Shown: positions 43,567 to 52,473 of the stretch, one piece after another
Layout of the letters: each line of letters opens with the position of its first letter
Position numbering within the stretch: position 1 is the first letter of the stretch
Assembly: GCF_042683565.1 (NCBI RefSeq)
Contig: NZ_JBHUJW010000043.1
Coordinates: forward strand, 930,001-994,000
DNA length: 64,000 nucleotides
Reading direction: 5' to 3'
Source of the DNA: Brevibacillus sp042683565
Lineage (GTDB): Bacteria > Bacillota > Bacilli > Brevibacillales > Brevibacillaceae
The notes under the pieces: generated by a model
The model's input: the letters and a program-made list of their open reading frames with translations, nothing else
Database searches by the model: none
Told to the model about the DNA's origin: nothing
Program-made: the position numbers and the translations under genes

Positions 43567-44580
43567 ATGAACAAAGGCGCTTGGCAGATCGCCGTTCTTT
43601 TTGCCGGGGGTGCCCTTGGAGGAACTTATCTGGGGGGCTATGAGTGGCTGCGCTTTTTTGCCTATTTTGGCTCATGGGGAACCATCGGGGCTGCACTCGT
43701 CAGCATAGCCCTTGGATGGCTCGGATATACCGCCTTGATCGTCTGCCATCGCAGCGGCATCCGCTCCCTGCACGAGCTTTTTTTGCACTGGTTCGGCGAA
43801 GCCATAGGACCCAGCCTCTCCGTGCTCTCCCATCTGTTTTTGCTTGCCTACGCAGGCGTGATCACCGGACAGTACGCCGCGCAACTGGCGGATGGCGCCG
43901 CGGCGCTCCTGTATGTGCTCCTGCCCGTCCTCATCGCCGTCGTCTGTTTGCGAAAAAGCTGGAGCTGGGTTCTCCCTGGACTCGCCATCTTTCTGGTGCT
44001 CGGCTCCCTGGTATACGGAAGCATCTTCATCGAGCAGCATCACGTCCCGATCCCCAGTCTTGGCTATCAGATGAATCTGAACTGGCTCGTGCATGCTGTG
44101 CTCTATACGGGGCTGCATTTCCTGCTCTGCCTCGCTCTCACGATTCCGTTTGCGAGCACAGTCGAAAGCCCGCAGCCGATCCGTCTCGGAATCGGTGCAG
44201 GCTCCCTGTTCTTCTTTCTGGTGCTATTGACCGGGCAGGCTGTTCTGCTGTCGTACTGGCATGACGTCCTCGCGTCAGAGGTTCCCGTCAAGCTCATTCT
44301 GACGCAGCTGTTGCCCATCGGCGGCTGGCTGCATACGATCCTCGCCCTGGTTCACGGTGGGGTCGTCATCGCTGCGCTCGTACTCGCTCTCGCCTCGCCG
44401 ATCGCTGAGCGTCACGATCTGCACTTGCTGCCGCTCATCGCGGTCATGCTGTTCTACCTCGCCTTGTGCGCGCTGCTCCCGCTGGTCCTGACATGGAGCG
44501 TCTCTGCCATCGTATCAGGGACGACGTACTGCGGTCTTTGCCTGATCATCTGCTACATCTGGAAGCGGCAGCTGTCTTGA
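43567..44580 (+). CDS. YkvI-like multi-spanning membrane protein
   Basis: A 337-residue protein with about ten membrane segments, beginning WQIAVLFAGGALGGTYLGGYEW. The N-terminal half resembles the YkvI family, distant relatives of amino acid transporters; no substrate is known. ATG at 43567 is preferred, 8 bases after GAAGGATG. The last 66 bases overlap the 3' end of the histidine kinase on the other strand. Confidence 0.75.
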   Translation: MNKGAWQIAVLFAGGALGGTYLGGYEWLRFFAYFGSWGTIGAALVSIALGWLGYTALIVCHRSGIRSLHELFLHWFGEAIGPSLSVLSHLFLLAYAGVITGQYAAQLADGAAALLYVLLPVLIAVVCLRKSWSWVLPGLAIFLVLGSLVYGSIFIEQHHVPIPSLGYQMNLNWLVHAVLYTGLHFLLCLALTIPFASTVESPQPIRLGIGAGSLFFFLVLLTGQAVLLSYWHDVLASEVPVKLILTQLLPIGGWLHTILALVHGGVVIAALVLALASPIAERHDLHLLPLIAVMLFYLALCALLPLVLTWSVSAIVSGTTYCGLCLIICYIWKRQLS

Positions 44581-46218
44581 CCGACAAATTTTTTCCCTGT
44601 TTTGTACGTGACGTGCTGGCAGCGTAATATGGACAGTCGTCCCTTTTCCTTGTTCGCTTTCGATGGACAGACTGCCGCCATGGTCTTCCAGAATGCGTTG
44701 GCTGATCATCAGACCAAGACCCGTTCCCTTCTCCTTGGTCGTGTAAAAGGGTTCGCCCAATCGGGGGATGCGGCTTGGTTCGATCCCGCAGCCCGTGTCA
44801 CGAATGCGGATATGTATGCAAACAGGCGAAACCTGTTCGCCTTCCAAAAATACTTCTCCCCCCTGCGGCAAGGCCTCGATGGCGTTTTTGCACACATTAA
44901 TGAAGACCTGCTTCAATTGGTTTTCGTCGCAGGTGATATCCGGCAAATCGGCATCCAGATTGACGTGGAACAGGATGTTGTTCATATTCGCCTGGCTTTC
45001 CAGCAAGGAAACGACATTTTGGATAATGAGCGCAGGATTTTTGTCCTCGAATTTCATGGTTTTCGGTTTGGCCAAGACCAACAGTTCACTGACGATAAAA
45101 TTGATCCGATCCAGCTCCGCCAGCATGATCTCGCAATAGCGGGGATCGGCCAGCGAGGATTGCAGCAGCTGGACAAAACCGCGCAGCGAAGTGAGCGGAT
45201 TGCGGATTTCGTGGGCGATTCCGGCGGCGAGCTGACCGATCGCCGACAGTTTGTCCGATTGGCGCAGCAGCTCTTTCGTCTCCACCACCTCTGACACGTC
45301 GCGTGAGACGATCATGATGCTGTGGACGTTGCCTGCCTCGTCCAAAAGCGGCTTGAACCGCGACTCGACGCTGACCCAATGCCCTTCGCGGTGCCGGAGC
45401 CGGTAGACCACCGCAGTATTGTTCTCGACTGTCCAATCGCGGTTGGATACATGGAGAACCATCTCTACGTCATCCGGATGGATCAGGCTCCTCAATTCTT
45501 GCGGGTTCATCGCCCTGAGCTCATCAACCGGGTAGCCCAGCTGCTGTGTATGGGAAGAGGATACGAAGACAGCTTTTCCGTCCGCTTTTTTGTATACGAA
45601 AATCATGTCAGTCATGTTCTCGGTGATCAGGCGGTATTTCTCCTGGCTGGCTTTCAGCTCCCTGATGGTCTCGCGTTCTGCCAGATTGCGCGAGCGGCCG
45701 ACGATCCGTATAACCTCTCCTGCAGCATTGAAAACAGGGGTAAAGCTGCACGAAACGAGTGTGGACGAGCCATCCCGATCAATCCGCATCTCCCGCTCGG
45801 GGGGCTGCTTGCCTTTTCGCGCCAAATGAAACGCCTCTTGCCTGTCCGCAGGCATGATGGATATGTCAATGCCTCCCTGCGTTTCCACGGGAGGTCCAAA
45901 CAGCTCCTTACAAGCCGGATTCATGCTTTTGATTTTTCCCCGGGTATCCAGGATGGCCATCGCATCTGTCGTCAGCGCAAGTACCGCCTCCAAAAGTGCC
46001 CTGGTCTCCTCCAGTTCCTTGATGGCCTGTGTCTGAGTCTGCGCCCCGCGCCAGCTTCCATACAGGAACCAGAATGTCGCGCCTGTCATGACCGCGAACA
46101 CCGCAAGCGCCAGCGGCACATGCGGATTCGACGCCAGCAGCAAATAGGCTGTCAGGGGAATCCAGCCTGCGATGAAAAGAATCAGGATTGAGTGTGAATG
46201 ACTAGCATTGGAATTCAT
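44515..46218 (-). CDS. PAS-domain sensor histidine kinase (possible sporulation kinase)
   Basis: A 567-residue kinase. Two membrane segments (ILILFIAGWIPLTAYLLL and LALAVFAVMTGATFWFLYG) are followed by two PAS domains (about 75-195 and 200-320), a DHp domain with the phospho-His in AAGIAHEIRNPLTSLRGFVQ, and an ATPase domain with VCKNAIEAL, DTGCGIEPS and KEKGTGLGL. The DHp region resembles KinA-KinE of Bacillus, which feed Spo0A through a phosphorelay. No response regulator is adjacent, which fits an orphan sporulation kinase but does not prove it. GGAGG lies 5-6 bases before the ATG. The C terminus has a 30-residue tail beyond the usual end. Confidence 0.87.
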   Translation of the reverse strand: MNSNASHSHSILILFIAGWIPLTAYLLLASNPHVPLALAVFAVMTGATFWFLYGSWRGAQTQTQAIKELEETRALLEAVLALTTDAMAILDTRGKIKSMNPACKELFGPPVETQGGIDISIMPADRQEAFHLARKGKQPPEREMRIDRDGSSTLVSCSFTPVFNAAGEVIRIVGRSRNLAERETIRELKASQEKYRLITENMTDMIFVYKKADGKAVFVSSSHTQQLGYPVDELRAMNPQELRSLIHPDDVEMVLHVSNRDWTVENNTAVVYRLRHREGHWVSVESRFKPLLDEAGNVHSIMIVSRDVSEVVETKELLRQSDKLSAIGQLAAGIAHEIRNPLTSLRGFVQLLQSSLADPRYCEIMLAELDRINFIVSELLVLAKPKTMKFEDKNPALIIQNVVSLLESQANMNNILFHVNLDADLPDITCDENQLKQVFINVCKNAIEALPQGGEVFLEGEQVSPVCIHIRIRDTGCGIEPSRIPRLGEPFYTTKEKGTGLGLMISQRILEDHGGSLSIESEQGKGTTVHITLPARHVQNREKICRSRQLPLPDVADDQAKTAVRRP

Positions 46219-46413
46219 TGCGACCTCCACGATCTTTGGTGTACCGTATTGCTCTTCAGAAGGTGAAGAGTTGCAGAGAACTTGCTCCCAATCATGCAAT
46301 ATTTCCTGAAATCGTGTATGAACCTTAAAGATTTTCAAGATTCGTAAAAATTATACGACTTTTCCTACTTCGTGACTATTCCTTGTTATCCGACATGATT
46401 CGACATACCCACC

Positions 46414-46452
46414 AAGAAAAAAGGCGTCCCTTGGCAAAGGAACGATTTTTTT
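46414..46452. terminator. Terminator of the M28-like gene
   Basis: CGTCCCTT pairs with AAGGAACG with a small bulge, flanked by AAGAAAAAAG on the left and ATTTTTTTC on the right, so it can act in either direction. The rest of the 46219-46465 gap shows no gene. Confidence 0.7.
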
Positions 46453-46465
46453 CTGTCTCTCTTCC

Positions 46466-47824
46466 CTATTGGGCCGCCCCTGCCGCCAAAGGATTGCCGC
46501 CCCGCCGGTCCACGATTGTTTCGGGATAGGCCCCGGACGCAGGGTCCGCGATGCGCGACACGGCCGCAAATACGACCTTTGCTGCCTCCTTTAGCCTTTC
46601 CTTGCTGATTTTTTCCATCGTATCTTCCGGCTGATCCCGCCATGTATCCGCAGGCGCCCGCGTCAGCCACGCAGCCGGGATGCCTGCTGCTTCCAAAGGC
46701 AGATAATCGCCGGAGAGCTCCGCTCGATCATTCCAGGCTGTGGAAAAGACAGCCCCGCCCGCTTCCGCCAGCGTAACCGGCAAATTTTTGGCTCCGCTCG
46801 CGCTCGTCACGGTAAGCGTTCCCGCATCGTCGCTGCCTACTGCGTCCAGGCAGAAAGCCGCGATGATGTTTTTGCGCTCTGCATGCGGGATCGACGCTAC
46901 ATAGGCAGCCGGTCCCTTTTCCCCTGCCGAAGCCGCTCCGAAACTGACGAAGCGCACCTCTGTGTCGGTCGGACGCTCCGCCAGCATCCTCGCCACCTCC
47001 AACAGCACGGCGACCCCGGAAGCTCCGTTGTTGGCACCCGGCGACCTTGCCGCCGAGTCGTGATGGGCGGTTACCAGAATCGTTTGCCCCGTTCCCTGCG
47101 TGTCCGCTTTTTTCGTAGCGACAATATTGTAAGAGGTTTGACGAATGCTCAAGCCTCCGTCCACCTTGACCGTCGCCTTGACCGGGCCTTTTTCCAGCAT
47201 CGCTTGCAGTCGCCGTCCTTGCTCCTTCGGTACGGAGATGACCGGGACCGCCATATCCAGCGGCTCGCCCAAGGACGCCTGTTCCTTTGTCTCGCGATCG
47301 TATGAGATGATGACGGCTGCCGCCCCAGCCGCGGCAGCCTGCCTCACTTTTTCAGCAAAAGTCGTGCCGCCTTGCTGAACCAGCGCGATCTTTCCCCGTG
47401 CGCGTCCGTCCTGTAAATCTTGCGCCGTGCCCAGACCGCACGCTACGATCTCCCCCGTCCCGACGCCATTGGGACCGTATGTAAAGCCACGCGCCTCCCA
47501 CTTCGCCCCCGTCCAGCCTTCCACAGACAGGGAGAGCGTCGAGGGCTGGCGGTACGTGTAGTACGTAAAGGGCTGCAAAACGGCCTGATAGCCGTAAGAG
47601 CGCAGTTGGCTCGCCACGTAGACAGCTGCGGCAAACTCGGATTCGGTAGCAGGAGGCCGCGGTGTGCGCGCCAGTTTTTCCACGTGCTGCTGCAGCGCCT
47701 CCGCATCAATCCACTCCGGCGTCTGGGCGCTCGCTTCCTTCAAGAAGGGCAGCGGCAACAGCAGCATCCCGCATGCCAGCAGGGCAGCCAGGGAGTATAC
47801 TCGGCATCTCGATGGCATCGGCAA
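46466..47824 (-). CDS. M28 peptidase-like secreted protein, catalytic site degenerate
   Basis: A 452-residue protein with a signal peptide (SLAALLACGMLLLPLPFLKE, then ASA), a PA domain (about 115-220) and an M28 domain (about 225-430). The first metal ligands are present (TAHHDS, H254 and D256) and the Asp of CLDAVG (D327). But the bridging Asp of GANDNxSG is Asn (N266, GANNGASG), the catalytic Glu-Glu of GAEE is Ala-Ser (298-299), and the last His before PxDT is Asp (D397). It is therefore probably not an active aminopeptidase. The frame is intact, so it seems to be a maintained protein. It is divergent from dat. Confidence 0.8.
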   Translation of the reverse strand: MPMPSRCRVYSLAALLACGMLLLPLPFLKEASAQTPEWIDAEALQQHVEKLARTPRPPATESEFAAAVYVASQLRSYGYQAVLQPFTYYTYRQPSTLSLSVEGWTGAKWEARGFTYGPNGVGTGEIVACGLGTAQDLQDGRARGKIALVQQGGTTFAEKVRQAAAAGAAAVIISYDRETKEQASLGEPLDMAVPVISVPKEQGRRLQAMLEKGPVKATVKVDGGLSIRQTSYNIVATKKADTQGTGQTILVTAHHDSAARSPGANNGASGVAVLLEVARMLAERPTDTEVRFVSFGAASAGEKGPAAYVASIPHAERKNIIAAFCLDAVGSDDAGTLTVTSASGAKNLPVTLAEAGGAVFSTAWNDRAELSGDYLPLEAAGIPAAWLTRAPADTWRDQPEDTMEKISKERLKEAAKVVFAAVSRIADPASGAYPETIVDRRGGNPLAAGAAQ

Positions 47825-48224
47825 TCGCCTCCTTACGTCCTCTTTGCCTATTTATTATGGGCCGCTCCGCCAAACTGCGTCTAGTCAGAATAGTTAGTCA
47901 AATACTTGCATGCCGCGCCAATGGACGACAGCTTTAGTTTCCCTTCTGCCCGATCGCCCTTTTGCCCCATGTCGAATGAGAAATGCCGTCGATTCATGCT
48001 TTCGCCCGCCATTTCATTTCTCTATGGAAAAGGCCGCAGACCGGCTAAATCATGGATCGCCTATTTTCAAATTGACCCTTGTCAGGCGATTTGCTAAGGT
48101 TGATTCAGAAACGATAGAGCAAGCGGAACTTTCTGGCAACGGCCGAAATCAGGACCATTGCAGATTGCGGCAGCGCGTCAAACCTGTCATCATCATTATT
48201 GAAATGACTGAAGGAGGACTCACC
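47825..48224. other. 400-base gap between the M28-like gene and dat
   Basis: An open frame continues 105 codons upstream of the dat start but has no ribosome binding site or family match. I saw no T-box, riboswitch, terminator or tRNA. It should carry the divergent promoters; no convincing one was found. Confidence 0.5.
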
Positions 48225-49076
48225 ATGTTGTATGTAGGCGGAAAATGGGTAGCAGAGGGTGAAGCCGCCGTCCACCCGGAGGATCGCGGCTACAACTTTG
48301 GCGACGGCATTTACGAAGTCGTGCGCATTTACAAAGGCAAGATGTTTCAGTGGGATGCGCATATCGCCCGCTTGTTCAGAAGCGCCCGCGAAATCAGGAT
48401 GAACCTGCCGTGGAGCGCCGCCGAACTCGGCACCCTGGCCCGGCAGTTGATCGACAAAAACGGCATTACGGAAGACGATGACGCGACTTTGTACCTGCAA
48501 ATTTCGCGCGGCGCCGCTCCCCGCGTTCACGATATTCCGGACAGCATCGAACCTGTCATCATGGGTTTCGCACGCAAAAAAGAGCGCCCGCTGGCGGAAA
48601 TGAAAAAAGGACAGACAGCCCAGCTGATCGAAGACATCCGCTGGCTGCGCTGCGACATCAAGACGCTCAACCTGCTCGGCGCCGTGCTCGTGAAGCAGTA
48701 CGCCAAGGACGCCGGAGCACAGGACTGCATTTTGCACCGCAACGGGATCGTGACCGAGTGCAGTTCCTCCAACGTGTTTGCGGTAAAAAACGGCGCCCTG
48801 TACACGCATCCCGCCGACCATCTGATCCTGCACGGCATCACCCGGCAAGTCGTCATTGACCTGGCCAGGGAAAACGGCATCCCCGTGTACGAGGAAGCCT
48901 TCACGACTGACTTCCTCAAGCAGGCTGACGAGCTGTTTTTGACCAGTACGACCGCCGAGATCATGCCGATCATCGCCGTCGACGGCCAGCCTGTCGGCGA
49001 AGGCAGCATAGGCCCCGTCGCCTTGAAGCTGCAAGATTTGTTCGAGCAGCACATCAACGCAAGCGTGCTCGTCTAG
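48225..49076 (+). CDS. dat: D-amino-acid transaminase
   Basis: A 283-residue fold-type IV PLP enzyme that interconverts D-alanine and D-glutamate for peptidoglycan. The PLP Lys is in RCDIKTLNLLGAVLVKQYA, and GITRQVVIDLARENGI and TTAEIMPI are family blocks. Length matches the Bacillus enzyme. AAGGAGG lies 7 bases before the ATG. No partner gene adjoins it. Confidence 0.94.
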   Translation: MLYVGGKWVAEGEAAVHPEDRGYNFGDGIYEVVRIYKGKMFQWDAHIARLFRSAREIRMNLPWSAAELGTLARQLIDKNGITEDDDATLYLQISRGAAPRVHDIPDSIEPVIMGFARKKERPLAEMKKGQTAQLIEDIRWLRCDIKTLNLLGAVLVKQYAKDAGAQDCILHRNGIVTECSSSNVFAVKNGALYTHPADHLILHGITRQVVIDLARENGIPVYEEAFTTDFLKQADELFLTSTTAEIMPIIAVDGQPVGEGSIGPVALKLQDLFEQHINASVLV

Positions 49077-49114
49077 GCAAGGATTTCTCCTTTTCAGCCA
49101 AAGAGCAAAGCTCC

Positions 49115-49170
49115 CAAAAGGCAAAACGGCACCTCCCACTGCTGAACGTTTCCAACAATGGGGGTGCCGT
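49115..49170 (-). terminator. Probable terminator of lipM
   Basis: ACGGCACCTCCCA (49126-49138) can pair with TGGGGGTGCCGT (49159-49170) with one bulge, followed on the minus strand by TTTTGCCTTTTGGG. It lies about 90 bases past the lipM stop, with dat converging from the other side. Confidence 0.55.
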
Positions 49171-49259
49171 CACTCGTAAACACAAGCGCGGGATATTTTC
49201 GGGCTGCTGCAGGACGTCTGCGGCGCCCGTTTTTTATCGGTGGATTGGCAAGATCGGCG

Positions 49260-50090
49260 TTAGCGGCGCAGATTCCATTCATCGGTGGAATAGCGCGTGC
49301 GGGCCAGCTCTTCCGCGAGTTCCCTCTCTTCTGCTGTCAGCTCGGATGGGACGAGTTCTACTTCGAGACCGGATGCGAACCCGCGTCCGAAGGCGTCGAT
49401 CGCTTCCTGCAGGCTGACAGGTCGCGGCGAGACTTCGTTGATCGTCACCGCTTTCTGGCGGAAGCTGTCGATCATCCGCTCTTTGACGCGCTCGGACGGG
49501 AAGTTCAGGAGCGAGAACAGCAGCTCTACATCCATGTCGAGCAGGATGGAGCCGTGCTGGAGGATGACCCCTTTCTGCCGCGTCTGCGCACTCCCTGCCA
49601 CCTTTTTGCCCTCGACGACCAGTTCGTACCAGGACGGCGAGTCGAAGCAGGCAGACGAGCCGGGAGAGCTGTACTTTTCCTTCTCCTCTTCGCTCGCCAG
49701 CGATACCATCTCCGCCTTCAGGCCCAGGTTTTGAAAGCCGTGCAAAAGACCCATGCTGATGATCTTGTAAGCTTCTGTCACACTGGACGGCATTTTCGGA
49801 TGCTCCTCGGAGACGATCACGCTGTACGTCAGCTCCTTGTCGTGGAGCACTGCCCGCCCGCCTGTTGCCCGGCGGACAAACCCGAGACCGTTTTCGCGCA
49901 CCGCTTCCAGGTTGATTTCTTTGATCGCTTTTTGGAAATAGCCGATCGACAGCGTCGCCGGATTCCATGTGTAAAAACGGACGGTCGGCGGCACCTTGCC
50001 CGCGCTGTGCAACTGCAGGATGGCCTCGTCCACTGCCATATTCATCGCGGGAGACATCGCTTCCGTCACGATATAACGCCACTGTTCCAT
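49260..50090 (-). CDS. lipM: Octanoyltransferase LipM
   Basis: A 276-residue lipoate-ligase-fold enzyme that moves octanoate from ACP to GcvH, starting lipoate assembly. It begins VTEAMSPAMNMAVDEAIL, has the ligand-binding RRATGGRAVLHDKEL and the active-site Cys in SSACFDSPSWYELVVEGKK. That Cys and the gcv neighbours support LipM over a lipoate ligase. GAGGAGG precedes the ATG at 50090. In Bacillus lipM (yqhM) is also beside the gcvT-gcvPA-gcvPB genes. Confidence 0.92.
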   Translation of the reverse strand: MEQWRYIVTEAMSPAMNMAVDEAILQLHSAGKVPPTVRFYTWNPATLSIGYFQKAIKEINLEAVRENGLGFVRRATGGRAVLHDKELTYSVIVSEEHPKMPSSVTEAYKIISMGLLHGFQNLGLKAEMVSLASEEEKEKYSSPGSSACFDSPSWYELVVEGKKVAGSAQTRQKGVILQHGSILLDMDVELLFSLLNFPSERVKERMIDSFRQKAVTINEVSPRPVSLQEAIDAFGRGFASGLEVELVPSELTAEERELAEELARTRYSTDEWNLRR

Positions 50091-50221
50091 GCTATGTACC
50101 TCCTCTTCCACTACGCCTTTCATTGTAGCCTTCCGCGACAGGGGTCGGCAAGGTGTACCAGAGATAATAACATCCTGTGAGTGTAATGAACTCTGCGGAA
50201 TGCCTCATGCTAGGCGAAGTG

Positions 50222-50914
50222 CTACGCCGAATTGCATTTATCCTTGTTGTTTATTCTCTTTAAAATAATATTTACAATTTCACTTATCTTTAAGTGATCC
50301 GTAATTACATGCTCTTGAAAAATATCCTTTCTAAATGCTTCTGCACATTTAGCTGTCTGTTGGAATGACCATCCGCCTGCAGGGTCACCACGCTTGGCTA
50401 GCCTGTTATAAAGGGTGTCCTCTGAAGCAAGTAAACAAAAATGATAGATTTCTTCATCCAATTCTTTAAATCCATTGTAAATGTAATGGAAGTTTTCTTC
50501 TTTATATAAGGTCATGGGCACAATTAAGTGTTTTTGATACTTCTTCTTTACCTCGCCTGCCACCTTTACGGTCAAGGTTTTCCAAAGATCAATGTCCTGG
50601 AAATCATCCGTTTGTTCATGGATGTGCCTTACTTTTTCAGGTATTATCTTTCTGATCATAGCTCCAATTTCTTCGGGATCAAATATCAAGCTATTCGCAA
50701 CGAATGGTTGCAGCATTTGAGCTGTGGAAGTCTTTCCACAACCAAAAGCCCCATTTATCATGATAATCACGTGATCACCCTTGGCAAAATGATGCAAATG
50801 AAAAAATCCATCATACGAATCGAGCAAGGCGATGACCTGCCCGAGGGCGTCTGCCTGCCGCTCCTCGGCCATGCGGCTCAGCAAGTCAGGAGTGCGGTCG
50901 GTCAGCTTTTTCAT
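50222..50914 (-). CDS. P-loop ATPase with TmrB-like domain, apparent fusion
   Basis: A 230-residue protein. The C-terminal 182 residues (from V49) resemble TmrB-type P-loop kinases: IIMINGAFGCGKTSTAQ and the NRLAKRGDPAGGW block. TmrB proteins confer tunicamycin resistance in Bacillus, but many relatives have unknown targets. The DNA for this part is visibly AT-rich, unlike its neighbours, while the first 48 codons are GC-rich. A GTG at 50770 with AAGGGTGAT upstream could start the domain alone. The N-terminal segment has its own GGAGGG at 50914 and no recognised fold. It lies between gcvPB and lipM. Confidence 0.6.
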   Translation of the reverse strand: MKKLTDRTPDLLSRMAEERQADALGQVIALLDSYDGFFHLHHFAKGDHVIIMINGAFGCGKTSTAQMLQPFVANSLIFDPEEIGAMIRKIIPEKVRHIHEQTDDFQDIDLWKTLTVKVAGEVKKKYQKHLIVPMTLYKEENFHYIYNGFKELDEEIYHFCLLASEDTLYNRLAKRGDPAGGWSFQQTAKCAEAFRKDIFQEHVITDHLKISEIVNIILKRINNKDKCNSA

Positions 50915-50943
50915 CCCTACCCTCCACCCATATCATACCATCC

Positions 50944-50987
50944 ACGTTAAAAAGAACAACCGCCCACTTGCTGTCGGGCGGTTGTTC
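50944..50987 (-). terminator. Terminator of the gcv operon
   Basis: GAACAACCGCCC (50954-50965) is exactly complementary to GGGCGGTTGTTC (50976-50987), followed on the minus strand by TTTTTAACG. It lies right after gcvPB. Confidence 0.88.
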
Positions 50988-51000
50988 GCTTGATCACGAT

Positions 51001-52473
51001 TTAGCCTTGCGCTGGTTGGTAGCGCAGGATTGGTTTGCGGGCAGCAGTCGCTTCGTCGAGACGTTTGACCACGGTCGTATGCGGCGCTTCCTGGACGATT
51101 TCCGGTGTCTCTTCGCACTCGCGGGCGATTTGCAGCATCGCGTCGATGAACTCGTCGAGCGTCTCTTTCGTCTCCGTCTCGGTCGGCTCGATCATCAAGC
51201 ACTCGTCGACGATGAGCGGGAAGTAGATAGTCGGCGGATGATAGCCGAAGTCCAGCAGACGTTTCGCGATGTCGAGCGTACGGACGCCCAGTTTCTTTTG
51301 CAGGACGCCGGACAGGACGAATTCGTGCTTGCAGACCCGATCGTACGGCAGCTGGTAGGCTGTCGCCAGGCGGCGCATCATGTAGTTCGCATTCAGCACC
51401 GCATTTTGCGATACTTGCAGCAAACCTTCCGGACCCATCGTGCGGATGTAGCTGTACGCGCGCACGAGGATGCCGAAGTTGCCGTTGTAGCCTTTTACGC
51501 GGCCGATGGATTGCGGGCGGTTGCTGTCCCAGTAGAACGTGCCGTCTTCTTTTTTTGCCACGATCGGCGTCGGCAGGAACGGCTCGAGCACCTTTTTGAC
51601 CCCGACTGGACCTGCGCCCGGTCCGCCGCCGCCGTGCGGGCCCGTGAACGTTTTGTGCAAGTTGAGGTGCACCACGTCAAAGCCCATGTCGCCCGGACGC
51701 GCGATGCCCAGGATGGCGTTGGCGTTGGCGCCGTCGTAGTACAGAAGGCCGCCGGCTTCATGGACGATCGCAGCCATTTCCACGATGTCTTCTTCAAACA
51801 GACCGAGCGTGTTCGGGTTGGTCAGCATCAGCGCTGCTGTGTCCGGACCGACCGCTTCCCGCAGCGCCTGAATGTCAACCAGACCGCGCTCGTTGGAAGG
51901 AATGGTGATGGTCTCCAGACCCGCTACCGCAGCAGAAGCCGGGTTAGTACCATGCGCCGAGTTCGGCACGATGACCTTGGTGCGATGGCCTTCGCCTCGG
52001 CTCTCGTGGTACGCGCGAATCATCATCAGTCCGGTCCACTCGCCTGCAGCACCTGCTGCCGGTTGCAACGTGACCTTATCCATGCCTGTGATTTCAGCCA
52101 GCTCTTCCTGCAGGTTGTAGAGCAGCTCCAGAGAGCCCTGCACGGTTTCTTCCGGCTGGTATGGATGCGTCTGGGTAAAGCCTGGGAAACGTGCGATATC
52201 TTCATTGATCTTCGGATTGTATTTCATGGTGCAAGAACCGAGCGGGTAGAAGCCGTTGTCTACGCCGTGATTGCGGCGGGACAGCTCGGTGTAATGACGT
52301 ACCAGCTGCAGCTCGGATACTTCCGGCAGCTCGGCAGGCGTCTCGCGGATGAGATGCTTCGGCAGCAGGCTCGCCACTTCTACTTCGGGTACGTCCAATG
52401 CGGGCAGGTTGTAGCTCACACGGCCCGGTTTGCTCATTTCAAAAATCAGTGCTTTCTCCTGGTCTCTATGCAC
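51001..52473 (-). CDS. gcvPB: Glycine dehydrogenase (decarboxylating) subunit 2
   Basis: A 490-residue PLP subunit of the P-protein, which decarboxylates glycine and passes the aminomethyl group to lipoyl-GcvH. The PLP Lys is in VVHLNLHKTFTGPHGGGG, with STDSAHGTNPAS-type and YYDGANANAI blocks seen as VPNSAHGTNPASA and LYYDGANANAILG. The start is GTG at 52473, 9-10 bases after GGAGG, overlapping gcvPA by 8 bases. It matches B. subtilis GcvPB along its length. Confidence 0.96.
   Translation of the reverse strand: MHRDQEKALIFEMSKPGRVSYNLPALDVPEVEVASLLPKHLIRETPAELPEVSELQLVRHYTELSRRNHGVDNGFYPLGSCTMKYNPKINEDIARFPGFTQTHPYQPEETVQGSLELLYNLQEELAEITGMDKVTLQPAAGAAGEWTGLMMIRAYHESRGEGHRTKVIVPNSAHGTNPASAAVAGLETITIPSNERGLVDIQALREAVGPDTAALMLTNPNTLGLFEEDIVEMAAIVHEAGGLLYYDGANANAILGIARPGDMGFDVVHLNLHKTFTGPHGGGGPGAGPVGVKKVLEPFLPTPIVAKKEDGTFYWDSNRPQSIGRVKGYNGNFGILVRAYSYIRTMGPEGLLQVSQNAVLNANYMMRRLATAYQLPYDRVCKHEFVLSGVLQKKLGVRTLDIAKRLLDFGYHPPTIYFPLIVDECLMIEPTETETKETLDEFIDAMLQIARECEETPEIVQEAPHTTVVKRLDEATAARKPILRYQPAQG

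Noticed and set aside
47910..48224. N-terminal extension of dat or a separate gene in the same frame
   Set aside because: The family starts at 48225, where AAGGAGG is correctly placed; the extension has no homology or own start signal.
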